Assembly (NCBI GenBank): GCA_015655115.1
Contig: JAATFQ010000065.1
Span: 1 to 36,999, forward strand
Source: Sphingobacteriales bacterium
GTDB taxonomy: Bacteria; Bacteroidota; Bacteroidia; Sphingobacteriales; Sphingobacteriaceae
Direction of reading: 5' to 3'
Length of the DNA stretch: 36,999 nucleotides
Position 1 is the stretch's first letter. Every line of letters starts with the position of its first letter. The notes beneath the pieces were generated by a model. The model was not told the DNA's origin and did no database searches. It saw only the letters and a program-made list of their open reading frames with translations. Below, piece by piece: positions 24,666 to 33,452 of this stretch. Made by a program: the position numbers and the translations under genes.

Positions 24666-25349
24666 ATGAAAGATACTACTATAGCGTGCATTTTTGATCT
24701 TGACGGTGTTTTGGTCGATACAGCAGTTTATCACTACCAGGCCTGGAAAAAATTAGCCAACTCTATGGGGTTCGACTTTAGTCACGCCCAGAATGAACAG
24801 CTTAAAGGTGTAAACCGTATGCGTTCGCTGGATATGATTTTAAACTGGGGCGGCATTACAAAAACTGATGCAGAGAAAGAAGAACTGGCAACGTTGAAAA
24901 ATACCTGGTATGTAGACATGATCAATAAAATGTCGGCCACAGAAGTATTGCCAGGATCTGCAGATTTGTTGCAGGCACTGAAAGACCATGGCGTAAAAAT
25001 AGCCCTTGGCTCTGCCAGTAAGAACTCTGGATTGATACTGGAAAGGACCAACCTCACTCATTTCTTCGATGCTATTGTAGATGGTAACTCGGTAACGACG
25101 TCGAAACCTGATCCTGAAGTTTTCCTTAAAGGAGCAGAAATGCTGGACACGGCACCACAAAACTGTATCGTTTTTGAAGATGCAGCAGCTGGTGTGCAGG
25201 CAGCAATAGCAGCAGGTATGGCTGTAGTAGGTGTGGGAGAAGCGGAGAACCTGCCGGGCACTGACTTGATCATTAAAGATCTTTCGGGAGTAACGGTAGC
25301 GCAATTAATCGCTCTAATTAAGAGTAAAACAGAAAAAAGAACAGCCTAA
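24666..25349 (+). CDS. pgmB: Beta-phosphoglucomutase
   Basis: HAD-superfamily enzyme that converts beta-glucose-1-phosphate to glucose-6-phosphate in the cytoplasm. The 227 residues have the nucleophile D11 and acid/base D13 in FDLDGVLVD, a cap segment with LKGVNRMRSLDMIL (substrate-specific loop), SASKN for phosphate binding, and FEDAAAGVQAA for Mg binding. It is located between the SusA-like GH13 gene (1 base) and the maltose phosphorylase gene (27 bases), whose product beta-glucose-1-phosphate is its substrate. Confidence 0.96.
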   Translation: MKDTTIACIFDLDGVLVDTAVYHYQAWKKLANSMGFDFSHAQNEQLKGVNRMRSLDMILNWGGITKTDAEKEELATLKNTWYVDMINKMSATEVLPGSADLLQALKDHGVKIALGSASKNSGLILERTNLTHFFDAIVDGNSVTTSKPDPEVFLKGAEMLDTAPQNCIVFEDAAAGVQAAIAAGMAVVGVGEAENLPGTDLIIKDLSGVTVAQLIALIKSKTEKRTA

Positions 25350-25376
25350 TAGAAAAGAACAGCTTAACAGGGAGCC

Positions 25377-27698
25377 ATGAAGAATTATATACAAGCAGAA
25401 GAATGGAATATCATAGAGGAAGGTTTTGATCCTCATTTAAACAAAATATCAGAAAGTATCTTTAGCCTTGGTAACGGCCGCATGGGCCAGCGTGCCAATT
25501 TTGAAGAGACTTATACAGGCGATTCTTTACAGGGAAATTATGTTGCCGGGGTTTACTATCCGGATAAAACCCGCGTAGGATGGTGGAAAAACGGTTATCC
25601 TGAATATTTCGCAAAGGTATTAAATGCGGCAGAATGGATGGGGCTGGAGCTTAAACTGGATGGCGAAGTGGTCGACTTAAATTTATGTAAGGTCGGCGAG
25701 TTCAAGCGTGTACTGAACATGAAAGAAGGTTACCTTGAGCGTACATTTACTGCAGAGCTGCTGTCGGGCAAACAGATCAAGGTGATTGCTAAACGTTTCT
25801 TTAGCATCGCTGATGACGAGATCGCAGCTTTGCATTATCAGTTTGTTGCACTTAACTTTTCGGGAGAGCTTACTTTAACTTCTTTCATTGATGGAGATGT
25901 TAAAAACCAGGATTCCAACTATGACGAGAAGTTCTGGGATGAGCTGAACAGGATACAGGACGGAAACGGTTCTTACCTGACGATGCGCACTAAGAAAACA
26001 GCATTCGATGTGATCACAGGATTGAAAACCATTGTCTTAAATAATGGGGAGAAGATTGCTTTAACTGCCGGAACGGAAATAAAAGATAAATATCTTGCAG
26101 AAGCTGCTACATTCAGCATTACTGCAGGTGAAACTGTAGATATTTACAAGTTTGCCACAAACCTGTCATCACAAAACTTTGAATCATCTGCGTTGCAGGA
26201 AGAAGCCGTTAAAGCAGTGAACGCTGCGGCAGCAAAAGGTTTTGACGTATTGCTGAGCGAACAGGCAGCAGCATGGGCTACGAAATGGGAAGAGGGAGAT
26301 ATCATTATTGAAGGTGATGTGGCTGCACAGCAGGCTATCCGCTTTAATATCTTCCAGCTAAACCAGACTTATACTGGTAAAGATGCCCGTTTAAACATCG
26401 GCCCTAAAGGTTTTACAGGCGAGAAATACGGAGGCTCAACGTATTGGGATACTGAAGCTTATTGTATTCCTTTCTACTTGTCGACCGCCCCGCAGGAAGT
26501 ATCACGTAACCTATTGGTATACCGTTATAAACACCTGGAGAAAGCCATTGAAAATGCAGAGAAACTAGGTTTCAGCAACGGCGCGGCTTTATATCCTATG
26601 GTTACCATGAATGGTGAAGAATGCCATAATGAATGGGAAATTACTTTCGAGGAAATCCATAGAAATGGGGCAATTGCTTTTGCGATCTTCAACTATATCA
26701 GATATACAGGCGACAGCGGCTATCTGAAAGAATACGGGCTTGAGGTGCTGATCGGCATTGCCAGGTTCTGGAAACAGCGTGTAAACTGGAGCATCGACAA
26801 AAAACAATATGTGATGCTTGGCGTAACAGGGCCAAATGAATACGAAAACAACATCAATAATAACTGGTATACCAGCACATTAGCACAATGGTGCTTACAA
26901 TATGCTGTCGAAGCTGCGGGCATTGTTAAGGCCGGAGATGTGGAACGTTATAGTGAGATTGTCGCTAAAACAGCATTAAAAGAAGAAGAGGAATTTGCCG
27001 ACTGGACTGCTATCGCGGAGAATATTTATCTTCCATACAGCGAGGAACATGGTGTTTTTCTTCAACAGGATGGATACCTTGACAAAGAGCAGGTCCTGGT
27101 GAGCGACTTACCAGCATCATCCCGTCCGCTCAACCAGAAGTGGAGCTGGGACAGGATTTTGCGCTCGTGCTTTATTAAGCAGGCCGATGTATTACAGGGG
27201 ATGTACTTCTTCGAAGACAACTACGACATGGAATCCCTGCGCAGGAATTTTGATTTCTATGAATCCCGCACGGTACATGAAAGTTCATTATCGCCCTGCG
27301 TACACAGTATTCTTGCTGCTAAGCTGAACGACGGTAAGCGTGCCTATGAGTTTTATCTGCGCACCTCACGTTTAGATCTTGATGATTATAACAACGATAC
27401 AGAAGATGGCCTTCATATTACTTCTATGGCAGGAACATGGATGAGCATCGTTGAAGGTTTTGCGGGAATGCGCGTGCGTGATAATCAACTGGCTTTTACG
27501 CCTTTCCTTCCTGAAGAGTGGACCTCATTCTCCTTTAATATCGGGTTCAGAGGTGTACAGCTGAAGGTGAAGATCAATAAAGAAGCAATCAGTATCATCA
27601 ATAATACTAAAGATGTTCTGGACATTAATATCTTTAACAAATCTTACGATATTCCGGAAGGTGAAACAGTTATTTCTTATAAAGGACAACTGGTATGA
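25377..27698 (+). CDS. GH65 maltose phosphorylase
   Basis: Cytoplasmic inverting phosphorylase that splits maltose with phosphate into glucose and beta-glucose-1-phosphate. The 773 residues match the family. The catalytic Glu is probably E488 in VTGPNEYENN, and YWDTE (356-360) is the conserved barrel motif. There is no signal peptide. The adjacent pgmB gene supports a phosphorylase rather than a hydrolase, and maltose rather than trehalose or kojibiose as substrate is inferred from the GH13/Sus context. Its last four bases overlap the start of the next gene (ATGA), so translation is coupled. Confidence 0.93.
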   Translation: MKNYIQAEEWNIIEEGFDPHLNKISESIFSLGNGRMGQRANFEETYTGDSLQGNYVAGVYYPDKTRVGWWKNGYPEYFAKVLNAAEWMGLELKLDGEVVDLNLCKVGEFKRVLNMKEGYLERTFTAELLSGKQIKVIAKRFFSIADDEIAALHYQFVALNFSGELTLTSFIDGDVKNQDSNYDEKFWDELNRIQDGNGSYLTMRTKKTAFDVITGLKTIVLNNGEKIALTAGTEIKDKYLAEAATFSITAGETVDIYKFATNLSSQNFESSALQEEAVKAVNAAAAKGFDVLLSEQAAAWATKWEEGDIIIEGDVAAQQAIRFNIFQLNQTYTGKDARLNIGPKGFTGEKYGGSTYWDTEAYCIPFYLSTAPQEVSRNLLVYRYKHLEKAIENAEKLGFSNGAALYPMVTMNGEECHNEWEITFEEIHRNGAIAFAIFNYIRYTGDSGYLKEYGLEVLIGIARFWKQRVNWSIDKKQYVMLGVTGPNEYENNINNNWYTSTLAQWCLQYAVEAAGIVKAGDVERYSEIVAKTALKEEEEFADWTAIAENIYLPYSEEHGVFLQQDGYLDKEQVLVSDLPASSRPLNQKWSWDRILRSCFIKQADVLQGMYFFEDNYDMESLRRNFDFYESRTVHESSLSPCVHSILAAKLNDGKRAYEFYLRTSRLDLDDYNNDTEDGLHITSMAGTWMSIVEGFAGMRVRDNQLAFTPFLPEEWTSFSFNIGFRGVQLKVKINKEAISIINNTKDVLDINIFNKSYDIPEGETVISYKGQLV

Positions 27699-29446
27699 AA
27701 CACCTCCGCTGGGAATTTATCGTAATCATTTTACTTGTTACAGGATTTATGAACGATGCTTCAGCACAGAACGGCAAAAAAATAATGATTTATCAGCTAT
27801 TGCCACGGTTATTTGGTAATAAGCAACAAACGAATATTCCTTACGGAACCATTGAACAGAATGGAAGCGGCAAATTCACCGATATTGACAGTAAAGCACT
27901 GGATGGAATTAAAGAACTGGGTACAACTTACGTCTGGTATACAGGCATAATTGCACACGGTACTTTAACTCCTTACCCGGGCTTGCCAGCCAATAATGCA
28001 AATGTAGTGAAAGGAAGGGCGGGCTCTCCTTATGCCATACGGGATTACTACGACGTAGACCCCGACCTGGCCGTAGATGTTAAAAACCGCATGGCGGAGT
28101 TTGAAGCGCTGCTAAAGAGGACACATGAGAAGGACCTTAAGGTAATCATTGACTTTGTGCCTAACCATGTAGCCAGGCAGTATCATTCGCTGGCCAAACC
28201 TGCGGGAGTGGCAGACTTTGGTGCAAACGACGATCAGCAGCAGGCATTTAGTCCCGCTAATGATTACTATTACATTCCGGGAAAGGCGTTTATCCCGCCA
28301 GCTCCTAAATCTGGCCAGCAGACCCCACTATCAGGGCTGATGCAGCAGCAATACACAGAGATGCCAGCCAGGGCTACCGGGAATAACGTATTCTCTGAAA
28401 AACCGTCTATAGACGACTGGTATGAGACTATAAAATTAAACTATGGTGTAGACCATGCACATCAGTCGGCCAAACATTTTTCACCGAGGCCTGAGCTTTG
28501 GAACAAAATGAAGGACATTCTGGTTTTCTGGGCACATAAAGGTGTTGACGGATTCCGTTGTGATATGGCGGAAATGGTCCCTCTTGAATTCTGGGCATGG
28601 GTAATCCCTGAACTGAAAGCAGTAAATACTGATCTGATCTTTATTGGTGAAGCATACGATCCGGCTACTTATAAATCTTTTCTGACTATAGGGAAATTCG
28701 ACTACCTGTACGACAAGGTAGGCTTGTATGATGGATTGAAAAGACTGATAAGGAGTGAAGATCATGCTGATGTGAATGATATCAGGAAAGTGTGGCAGGT
28801 AGAAAGTGCCGGCTTTGGCGATCATATGCTGCGGTTCCTGGAAAACCATGATGAAGAACGTATTGCCTCGGCAGGATTTGCAGGTAAAGCAGAACTTGCA
28901 TTGCCCGCCATGGTGGTGACAGCTACCTTGTCCGGAGGTCCCGTGATGACCTACTTTGGTCAGGAAGTTGGAGAGCCTGCACGTGGTGCTGAAGGCTTCG
29001 GAACTGAAGATAACAGGACTTCCCTGTTCGACTATTGGGGCATACCTGAGCACCAGAAATGGATGAACGGTGGTGCCTGGGATGGTGGACAATTGGGGGC
29101 CGAACAAAAGGAATTAAGAAATTACTATACGAAGCTGCTTCAGTTTGCTGGTGCCGCTGAGGCCATTGCAAAGGGTGAGCTTTGGGAAATACCTGTAGGG
29201 GGGAACATGAACAAGAGAATGTACGGATATGTGCGTTATACTGACAATCAGCGCCTGCTGGTTCTTGTCAATTTTGACCGCCACTACAGAATGGAAAGCC
29301 ATGTGCAGATTCCACCTCAGATATTAAAAAATAAACAGATAATTAATGCGAAGGACAAGCTTTCCGGTCTCGAAATAAATGATATTAAAGATAATACAAT
29401 ACCTGTATGGGTATTGCCAATGAGTGCACAGATCCTGGAATTTTAA
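27695..29446 (+). CDS. Secreted GH13 alpha-amylase family enzyme
   Basis: A second family 13 enzyme, 583 residues, with signal peptide (cleavage near ASA, before Q25). There is no extra N-terminal domain; the barrel starts at once with IMIYQLLPRLFG. Catalytic residues D290 (GFRCDMAE), E319 (FIGEAYD) and D386 (ENHDEER) are present, and region I is DFVPNH (153-158). It differs clearly from the SusA-like gene in length and motifs, so it is not a recent duplicate. It overlaps the GH65 gene by four bases. The precise activity (alpha-amylase or alpha-glucosidase-like) is not determined. Confidence 0.92.
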   Translation: MKHLRWEFIVIILLVTGFMNDASAQNGKKIMIYQLLPRLFGNKQQTNIPYGTIEQNGSGKFTDIDSKALDGIKELGTTYVWYTGIIAHGTLTPYPGLPANNANVVKGRAGSPYAIRDYYDVDPDLAVDVKNRMAEFEALLKRTHEKDLKVIIDFVPNHVARQYHSLAKPAGVADFGANDDQQQAFSPANDYYYIPGKAFIPPAPKSGQQTPLSGLMQQQYTEMPARATGNNVFSEKPSIDDWYETIKLNYGVDHAHQSAKHFSPRPELWNKMKDILVFWAHKGVDGFRCDMAEMVPLEFWAWVIPELKAVNTDLIFIGEAYDPATYKSFLTIGKFDYLYDKVGLYDGLKRLIRSEDHADVNDIRKVWQVESAGFGDHMLRFLENHDEERIASAGFAGKAELALPAMVVTATLSGGPVMTYFGQEVGEPARGAEGFGTEDNRTSLFDYWGIPEHQKWMNGGAWDGGQLGAEQKELRNYYTKLLQFAGAAEAIAKGELWEIPVGGNMNKRMYGYVRYTDNQRLLVLVNFDRHYRMESHVQIPPQILKNKQIINAKDKLSGLEINDIKDNTIPVWVLPMSAQILEF

Positions 29447-29476
29447 CAAGTTAAAATCAAAACCAATTATATCCTG

Positions 29477-30823
29477 ATGGAACATACTAACGTTGCCGCT
29501 ACTAAACCCAGATTGTCAAAAGCTCAGATATTTAATCTGAGTGCCGGATTTTTCGGAATACAGTTTGGGTTCGCTCTTCAAAATGGAAACGCCTCAAGAA
29601 TTCTGCAAACCTTTGGTGCCGATGTGGAGCACCTTTCTCTTTTCTGGCTGGCGGCACCGTTAACAGGAATGATCGTACAGCCTATTATTGGCTATTACAG
29701 CGATAAAACATGGAACAAATTTGGCCGTAGAAGGCCTTATTTTCTCGTTGGTGCCATTTTAACGGCTATTGCACTCATATTGATGCCCAACTCGGCAACA
29801 ATGGCCAGCCTGATGCCCCCTATTATTATCGGAGCAGGGATGCTGATGATTATGGATGCTTCTATTAACGTAGCGATGGAGCCTTTCAGGGCGCTGGTAG
29901 CCGATAAGCTGCCGTAGAGCCAGCGGAGCTTCGGATTCTCTATGCAGACTTTCCTGATTGGCGCGGGGGCGATATCAGGATCATGGTTGCCTTACTTTTT
30001 CTCAGAATATCTTGGCGTAGCCAAGGTTGCTGCGGCAGGGCAAATCCCGCTGAATGTGGTATACTCTTTCTATGCAGGAGCTGCCATCTTACTGATTACC
30101 ATTCTATGGACCGTAATTACCACTAAAGAATATCCACCGGAAGAAATGGCCTTATACCATGGCGAAGAGCCGGAAACGGAAGAGAAAAAAGGTATCTTGT
30201 CTATCATCACCGACTTTTCCAATATGCCACGTACTATGAAACAACTGGGCCTTGTACAGTTCTTCTCCTGGTTTGCCTTATTTTCTATGTGGGTATTTAC
30301 CACACCGGCTATTGCGCAACATATCTATAAAGTACTGCCGGGCGATACTTCTTCCGTAAAGTTTGCCGATGCGGGGAACTGGGTAGGTATTTTATTTGGC
30401 GTATATAATGGCGTTTCTGCTATTTACGCCTTGATTCTGCCCGCCATAGCTAAAGCTACGAGCCGTAAGGTTGCACACGCTTTTTCCCTTATATGTGGAG
30501 GGATAGGATTGCTGTCAATGTATTTTATCAGCAATCCTGATTATTTGATTTATTCTATGATAGGTATAGGATTGGCCTGGGGAAGTATACTTTCTATGCC
30601 TTATGCTATACTTTCAAGTGCTATACCTGCCCGTAAAATGGGTGTGTATATGGGGATCTTTAACTTTTTCATTACCATGCCGCAAATTGTTAATGGCTTT
30701 TTCGGTGGTATGATCGTGAAGCATTTTTATAACGGTGAAGCAATTTATGCGATTGTACTTGCGGGAGTATTCATGATCCTGGGGGCGGTGTCGGTATTGT
30801 ATATCCGTGGCAGTAAAGCGTAA
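29477..30823 (+). pseudogene. MFS sugar transporter (SLC45/maltose type), interrupted by in-frame TAG
   Basis: A major-facilitator protein of the SLC45/GPH-like group that would import maltose or glucose across the inner membrane. Reading straight through gives about 448 codons, the normal size for 12 helices, with the loop motif SDKTWNKFGRRRPY. Codon 147 is TAG at 29915-29917, in ...VADKLP-stop-SQRSFGFSMQTF. Both halves are in the same frame, and related proteins have a Glu or similar residue here, so a single GAG-to-TAG change explains it. The piece before the stop has about four helices. ATG 29942 could restart the second part, but neither piece alone should transport. A sequencing error is also possible. 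It closes the operon, 30 bases after the GH13 gene. Confidence 0.85.
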
Positions 30824-31225
30824 CGGGGCTGAAGGCAGATAAGATAAGCTGCGGGCACCAACGCAATATTCATCTGAATAATGTTCAGATGAGTAATTAA
30901 GAAAGGGCGCTCTGTCTGGAAGCCGGATGCAGCGCCCTTTCTGATTCCTTTATGGAAAATTTCGATTTAAAAGATATAAGAGCGAAGATTAGGTCTGCCT
31001 GAACTATTACTCCAGGTTTTAAAAAAATTGGCCTTTATCTTTAGACCCTGAGGCAATTTATAGTTCTTCCTTTTAAAAGTTTAAAAGTTTGATCGCTGGT
31101 CCCACATCCTAATACAGGAAATCCAAAAAAGTTAAGACGACAAAATGTACCTTTAGTTCTAAATCGTTCACAACAGTTGGTATTCGTTTGAAATAAGTGT
31201 AATACTATACCCAAATTACCCAAAC
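30824..31225. other. Intergenic region with hairpins, before the PycTM gene
   Basis: About 400 bases without a supported gene. It holds the hairpin CATCTGAA-TTCAGATG (30871-30878 with 30884-30891), the operon terminator at 30902-30950 and an AT-rich tract with a TTTAAAAG direct repeat near 31075. No consensus -33/-7 pair is clear before 31226. Confidence 0.45.
30902..30950 (+). terminator. Terminator of the maltodextrin operon
   Basis: AAAGGGCGCT (30902-30911) pairs exactly with AGCGCCCTTT (30931-30940), followed by CTGATTCCTTT. The long loop can form a small inner stem. The weak T-tail lowers certainty. Confidence 0.7.
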
Positions 31226-31822
31226 ATGGATAATGAGCAAAAATCAAAAGAAATCGTACCAGTTCCTGATTTTGATGTCAAATCTTCAATTGAAATGCTC
31301 CTGAAAATCACTGCCGGCAATGATCACCGTCTAAGTGACATGGCAGACAATAAAGCCCAGATCCTGATTACAGTAAACTCTATTATCCTTTCAGCTATTG
31401 TCAGTCTTGGGCTTGGCCGTTTTAAAGAAGCGAGGTATTTAATTATTCCATCTCTCATTCTATTGGGCACCAGTCTGGTTACTTTAATCCTTGCTATTTT
31501 AGCAACCAGGCCCTCACTTCCAAATGGCAAATTCACGGACCATGATTTATCTGCTAAAAAAGTTAACCTTCTCTTTTTTGGAAATTTCTATAAAATGAAG
31601 ATGAAGGACTATTCTGCAGGAATGACCCATGTCTTGTGTGATAATGATTTTTTATACCAAAGCCTCATCAAGGATGAATATACACAAGGTGTCGTTCTGG
31701 GTAGAAAGTACAGGTTATTAAGAGCAGCATATAATGTCTTCATGTTTGGGCTGATTATCGTCTTTCTGGCCTTTCTTCAATCGATGATATGGCATGATAC
31801 GCTTAATCAGCTAGCCAAATAA
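31226..31822 (+). CDS. Pycsar-effector-like (PycTM/DUF5706) membrane protein
   Basis: A 198-residue protein with the family hallmark MADNKAQILITVN at residues 39-51, then two hydrophobic helices (about 46-63 and 71-92) and a third near the C-terminus (about 171-189). This pattern is that of the PycTM family, whose characterised members are membrane effectors of Pycsar anti-phage systems activated by cyclic CMP or UMP. No nucleotidyl cyclase is present on either side within this window, and there is no fused HD domain as in many Bacteroidota relatives. It is flanked by long gaps, so it seems to be a single gene. An anti-phage role is possible but not shown. Confidence 0.78.
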   Translation: MDNEQKSKEIVPVPDFDVKSSIEMLLKITAGNDHRLSDMADNKAQILITVNSIILSAIVSLGLGRFKEARYLIIPSLILLGTSLVTLILAILATRPSLPNGKFTDHDLSAKKVNLLFFGNFYKMKMKDYSAGMTHVLCDNDFLYQSLIKDEYTQGVVLGRKYRLLRAAYNVFMFGLIIVFLAFLQSMIWHDTLNQLAK

Positions 31823-32387
31823 ATATTTTTAGCACAGCTTAGTGACGAAAAATATAACCGGGTGATGCTTTCCCTTCTGTAGCCATTTATTAATTTCCTG
31901 ACTAAACGATATTAATCGAATTAGAATCCTGTTCGATGAGTTTTTTGGCAAGAACGTAAACCAGTACATGATGTGAACAACATCGTATCAGGAAGGTACA
32001 CGCGTGCAGATGTTGCCTGACTGCTGCCCGGTTGTTGCCTGATTGTTGCCTAGGCATCCGTACCCCATCCGTACCCCAACTGTACTCCAACCGTACCCCA
32101 TCTGTACCCTTAGGTATAGTTGGGGTACGGTTGGGGTACAGTTGGAGTACAGTTGGCCGGGCAACAACCGGGCGACTGTCAGGCAACAGTCAGGCAACAT
32201 CTGCACCCGTCTCTGGATCGTCTCCGATACTGGTGTAGTACATCCCCGGAATAATACGACTGACAGGCGTATTTCAGGGTGGAAGGTGGACTTAATCTAA
32301 CTGGTAGGAAATTTTATAAAATATTTTACCAGGCAAAGAGAGGTACTGTGAATTTTTAAATAAAATGCCTATTTTTACCGCCCACTT
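31823..32387. other. Intergenic region carrying a large palindromic repeat element
   Basis: 565 bases with no supported gene; the element at 32001-32209 is the main feature. Open frames in it only reflect its repeat units. The accA leader is at the right end, with a near-consensus -7 box TATTTTTA at 32370-32377. Confidence 0.6.
32001..32209. repeat. 209-bp palindromic element of 11-base tandem units
   Basis: The outer arms 32001-32021 and 32189-32209 are reverse complements at 20 of 21 positions (GTGCAGATGTTGCCTGAC core). Next come GTTGCC-rich arms with CCCGGTTGTTGCC on the left and its mirrored GGCAACAACCGGG on the right. The centre has five tandem units of the type CCGTACCCCAT (about 32058-32112), then four mirrored units GGTACAGTTGG (about 32113-32156). 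As RNA or single-strand DNA it could fold into a long hairpin. It lies between convergent-free genes (PycTM and accA both on the plus strand), and is not CRISPR. Confidence 0.8.
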
Positions 32388-33350
32388 ATGGAACAGATAA
32401 AAACGACGTTTGATTTTGAGAAACCTATTGCTGAATTGATGCAGCAAATTGAAAAGGTTAAACAGGTTGCTGATAAAACAAAAGTAGATATGTCTGCAAC
32501 CCTTGTTGAGCTCGAAGATAAATTAAATAAAACCCAGAATGCGCTATACAAGAATTTGTCAGGCTGGCAGGAAGTTCAGTTATCACGTCATCCGGAGCGG
32601 CCACAGACGCTGGATTATATCAGCATGATCTGTGACGACTTTATCGAAATGCATGGTGACCGAACTGTGAAAGACGATAAAGCGATTATTGGCGGCTTCG
32701 CTACTATTGGCGGGCAGACCGTAATGATCATAGGTCATCAGAAAGGGAAAAATACTAAAGAACGCCAGTACCGCAATTTCGGGATGGCAAATCCGGAAGG
32801 CTACCGTAAAGCATTGCGTTTAATGCGCCTTGCAGAAAAATTCAACAAACCTGTCATCTCTTTTATTGATACCATGGGTGCTTATCCGGGTTTGGAAGCG
32901 GAAGAGCGCGGACAGGGCGAGGCTATTGCACGGAACCTGCTGGAAATGTCTGTGCTGAAAGTACCTATTGTTTGCTTCGTAGTAGGAGAAGGTGCTTCGG
33001 GCGGTGCTTTAGGCATTGGTATAGGTGATAAGGTATATATGTTAGAGCATACCTGGTATTCTGTAATTTCTCCAGAATCCTGTTCTTCAATACTGTGGCG
33101 CAGCTGGGAGTTTAAGGAACGCGCAGCAGAATGCCTGAAACTGACTTCAAGAGATATGTTAAACAATCAGCTGATTGATGGAGTGATTAAAGAGCCACTG
33201 GGCGGTGCACATCAGAATCCTGCTGAAATGGCTGCAACACTAAAAGAACAGATCCTGAAAGATTTAAAAGAGCTGAGGAAAGAGAAAACAGAAAAGATGA
33301 TCAGCAACAGGATCGACAAATTCTGTGCAATGGGCGTAGTGCAGGAATAA
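32388..33350 (+). CDS. accA: Acetyl-CoA carboxylase carboxyltransferase subunit alpha
   Basis: Transfers carboxyl from carboxybiotin to acetyl-CoA, giving malonyl-CoA for fatty-acid synthesis, together with AccD. The 320 residues match the family, with the N-terminal helical coiled region (about 10-60), the [13 protein letters not shown] start of the carboxyltransferase fold, [21 protein letters not shown], and [18 protein letters not shown] for CoA/oxyanion binding. No accD is beside it. It ends at a strong shared terminator facing the DUF2723 gene. Confidence 0.97.
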   Translation: MEQIKTTFDFEKPIAELMQQIEKVKQVADKTKVDMSATLVELEDKLNKTQNALYKNLSGWQEVQLSRHPERPQTLDYISMICDDFIEMHGDRTVKDDKAIIGGFATIGGQTVMIIGHQKGKNTKERQYRNFGMANPEGYRKALRLMRLAEKFNKPVISFIDTMGAYPGLEAEERGQGEAIARNLLEMSVLKVPIVCFVVGEGASGGALGIGIGDKVYMLEHTWYSVISPESCSSILWRSWEFKERAAECLKLTSRDMLNNQLIDGVIKEPLGGAHQNPAEMAATLKEQILKDLKELRKEKTEKMISNRIDKFCAMGVVQE

Positions 33351-33397
33351 GGTTATTATAAAGAACTTATTATTGAGTCCTGAATCAATTATATATT

Positions 33398-33436
33398 AAA
33401 AAAGGGGTGCTATTTTTAAAATAGCACCCCTTTTTT
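33398..33436. terminator. Bidirectional terminator between accA and the DUF2723 gene
   Basis: A near-perfect 39-base palindrome: AAAAAAGGGGTGCTATTTT followed, after one base, by its reverse complement. A-runs and T-runs at the ends make it work for both convergent genes. Confidence 0.93.
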
Positions 33437-33452
33437 AGATCAGGTATTCCCG

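Noticed and set aside
29942..30823. Treating the second part of the MFS gene as a separate transporter
   Set aside because: It lacks the first helices and the GRRRP loop, is in the same frame as the first part, and starts at an internal Met of a conserved segment.
31041..31247. 68-codon minus-strand frame before the PycTM gene
   Set aside because: Cysteine-rich with no recognisable domain, overlaps the PycTM start, and has no promoter; could not be supported.
32001..32209. CRISPR-like array of short repeats
   Set aside because: Units are 11 bases, directly adjacent without spacers, and are mirrored around a centre; no cas genes are nearby.
31902..32300. Several overlapping open frames of 68-94 codons in both strands of the palindromic element
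   Set aside because: They translate the 11-base repeats into low-complexity peptides rich in TPTVP or GNNQAT patterns and have no promoter or domain.
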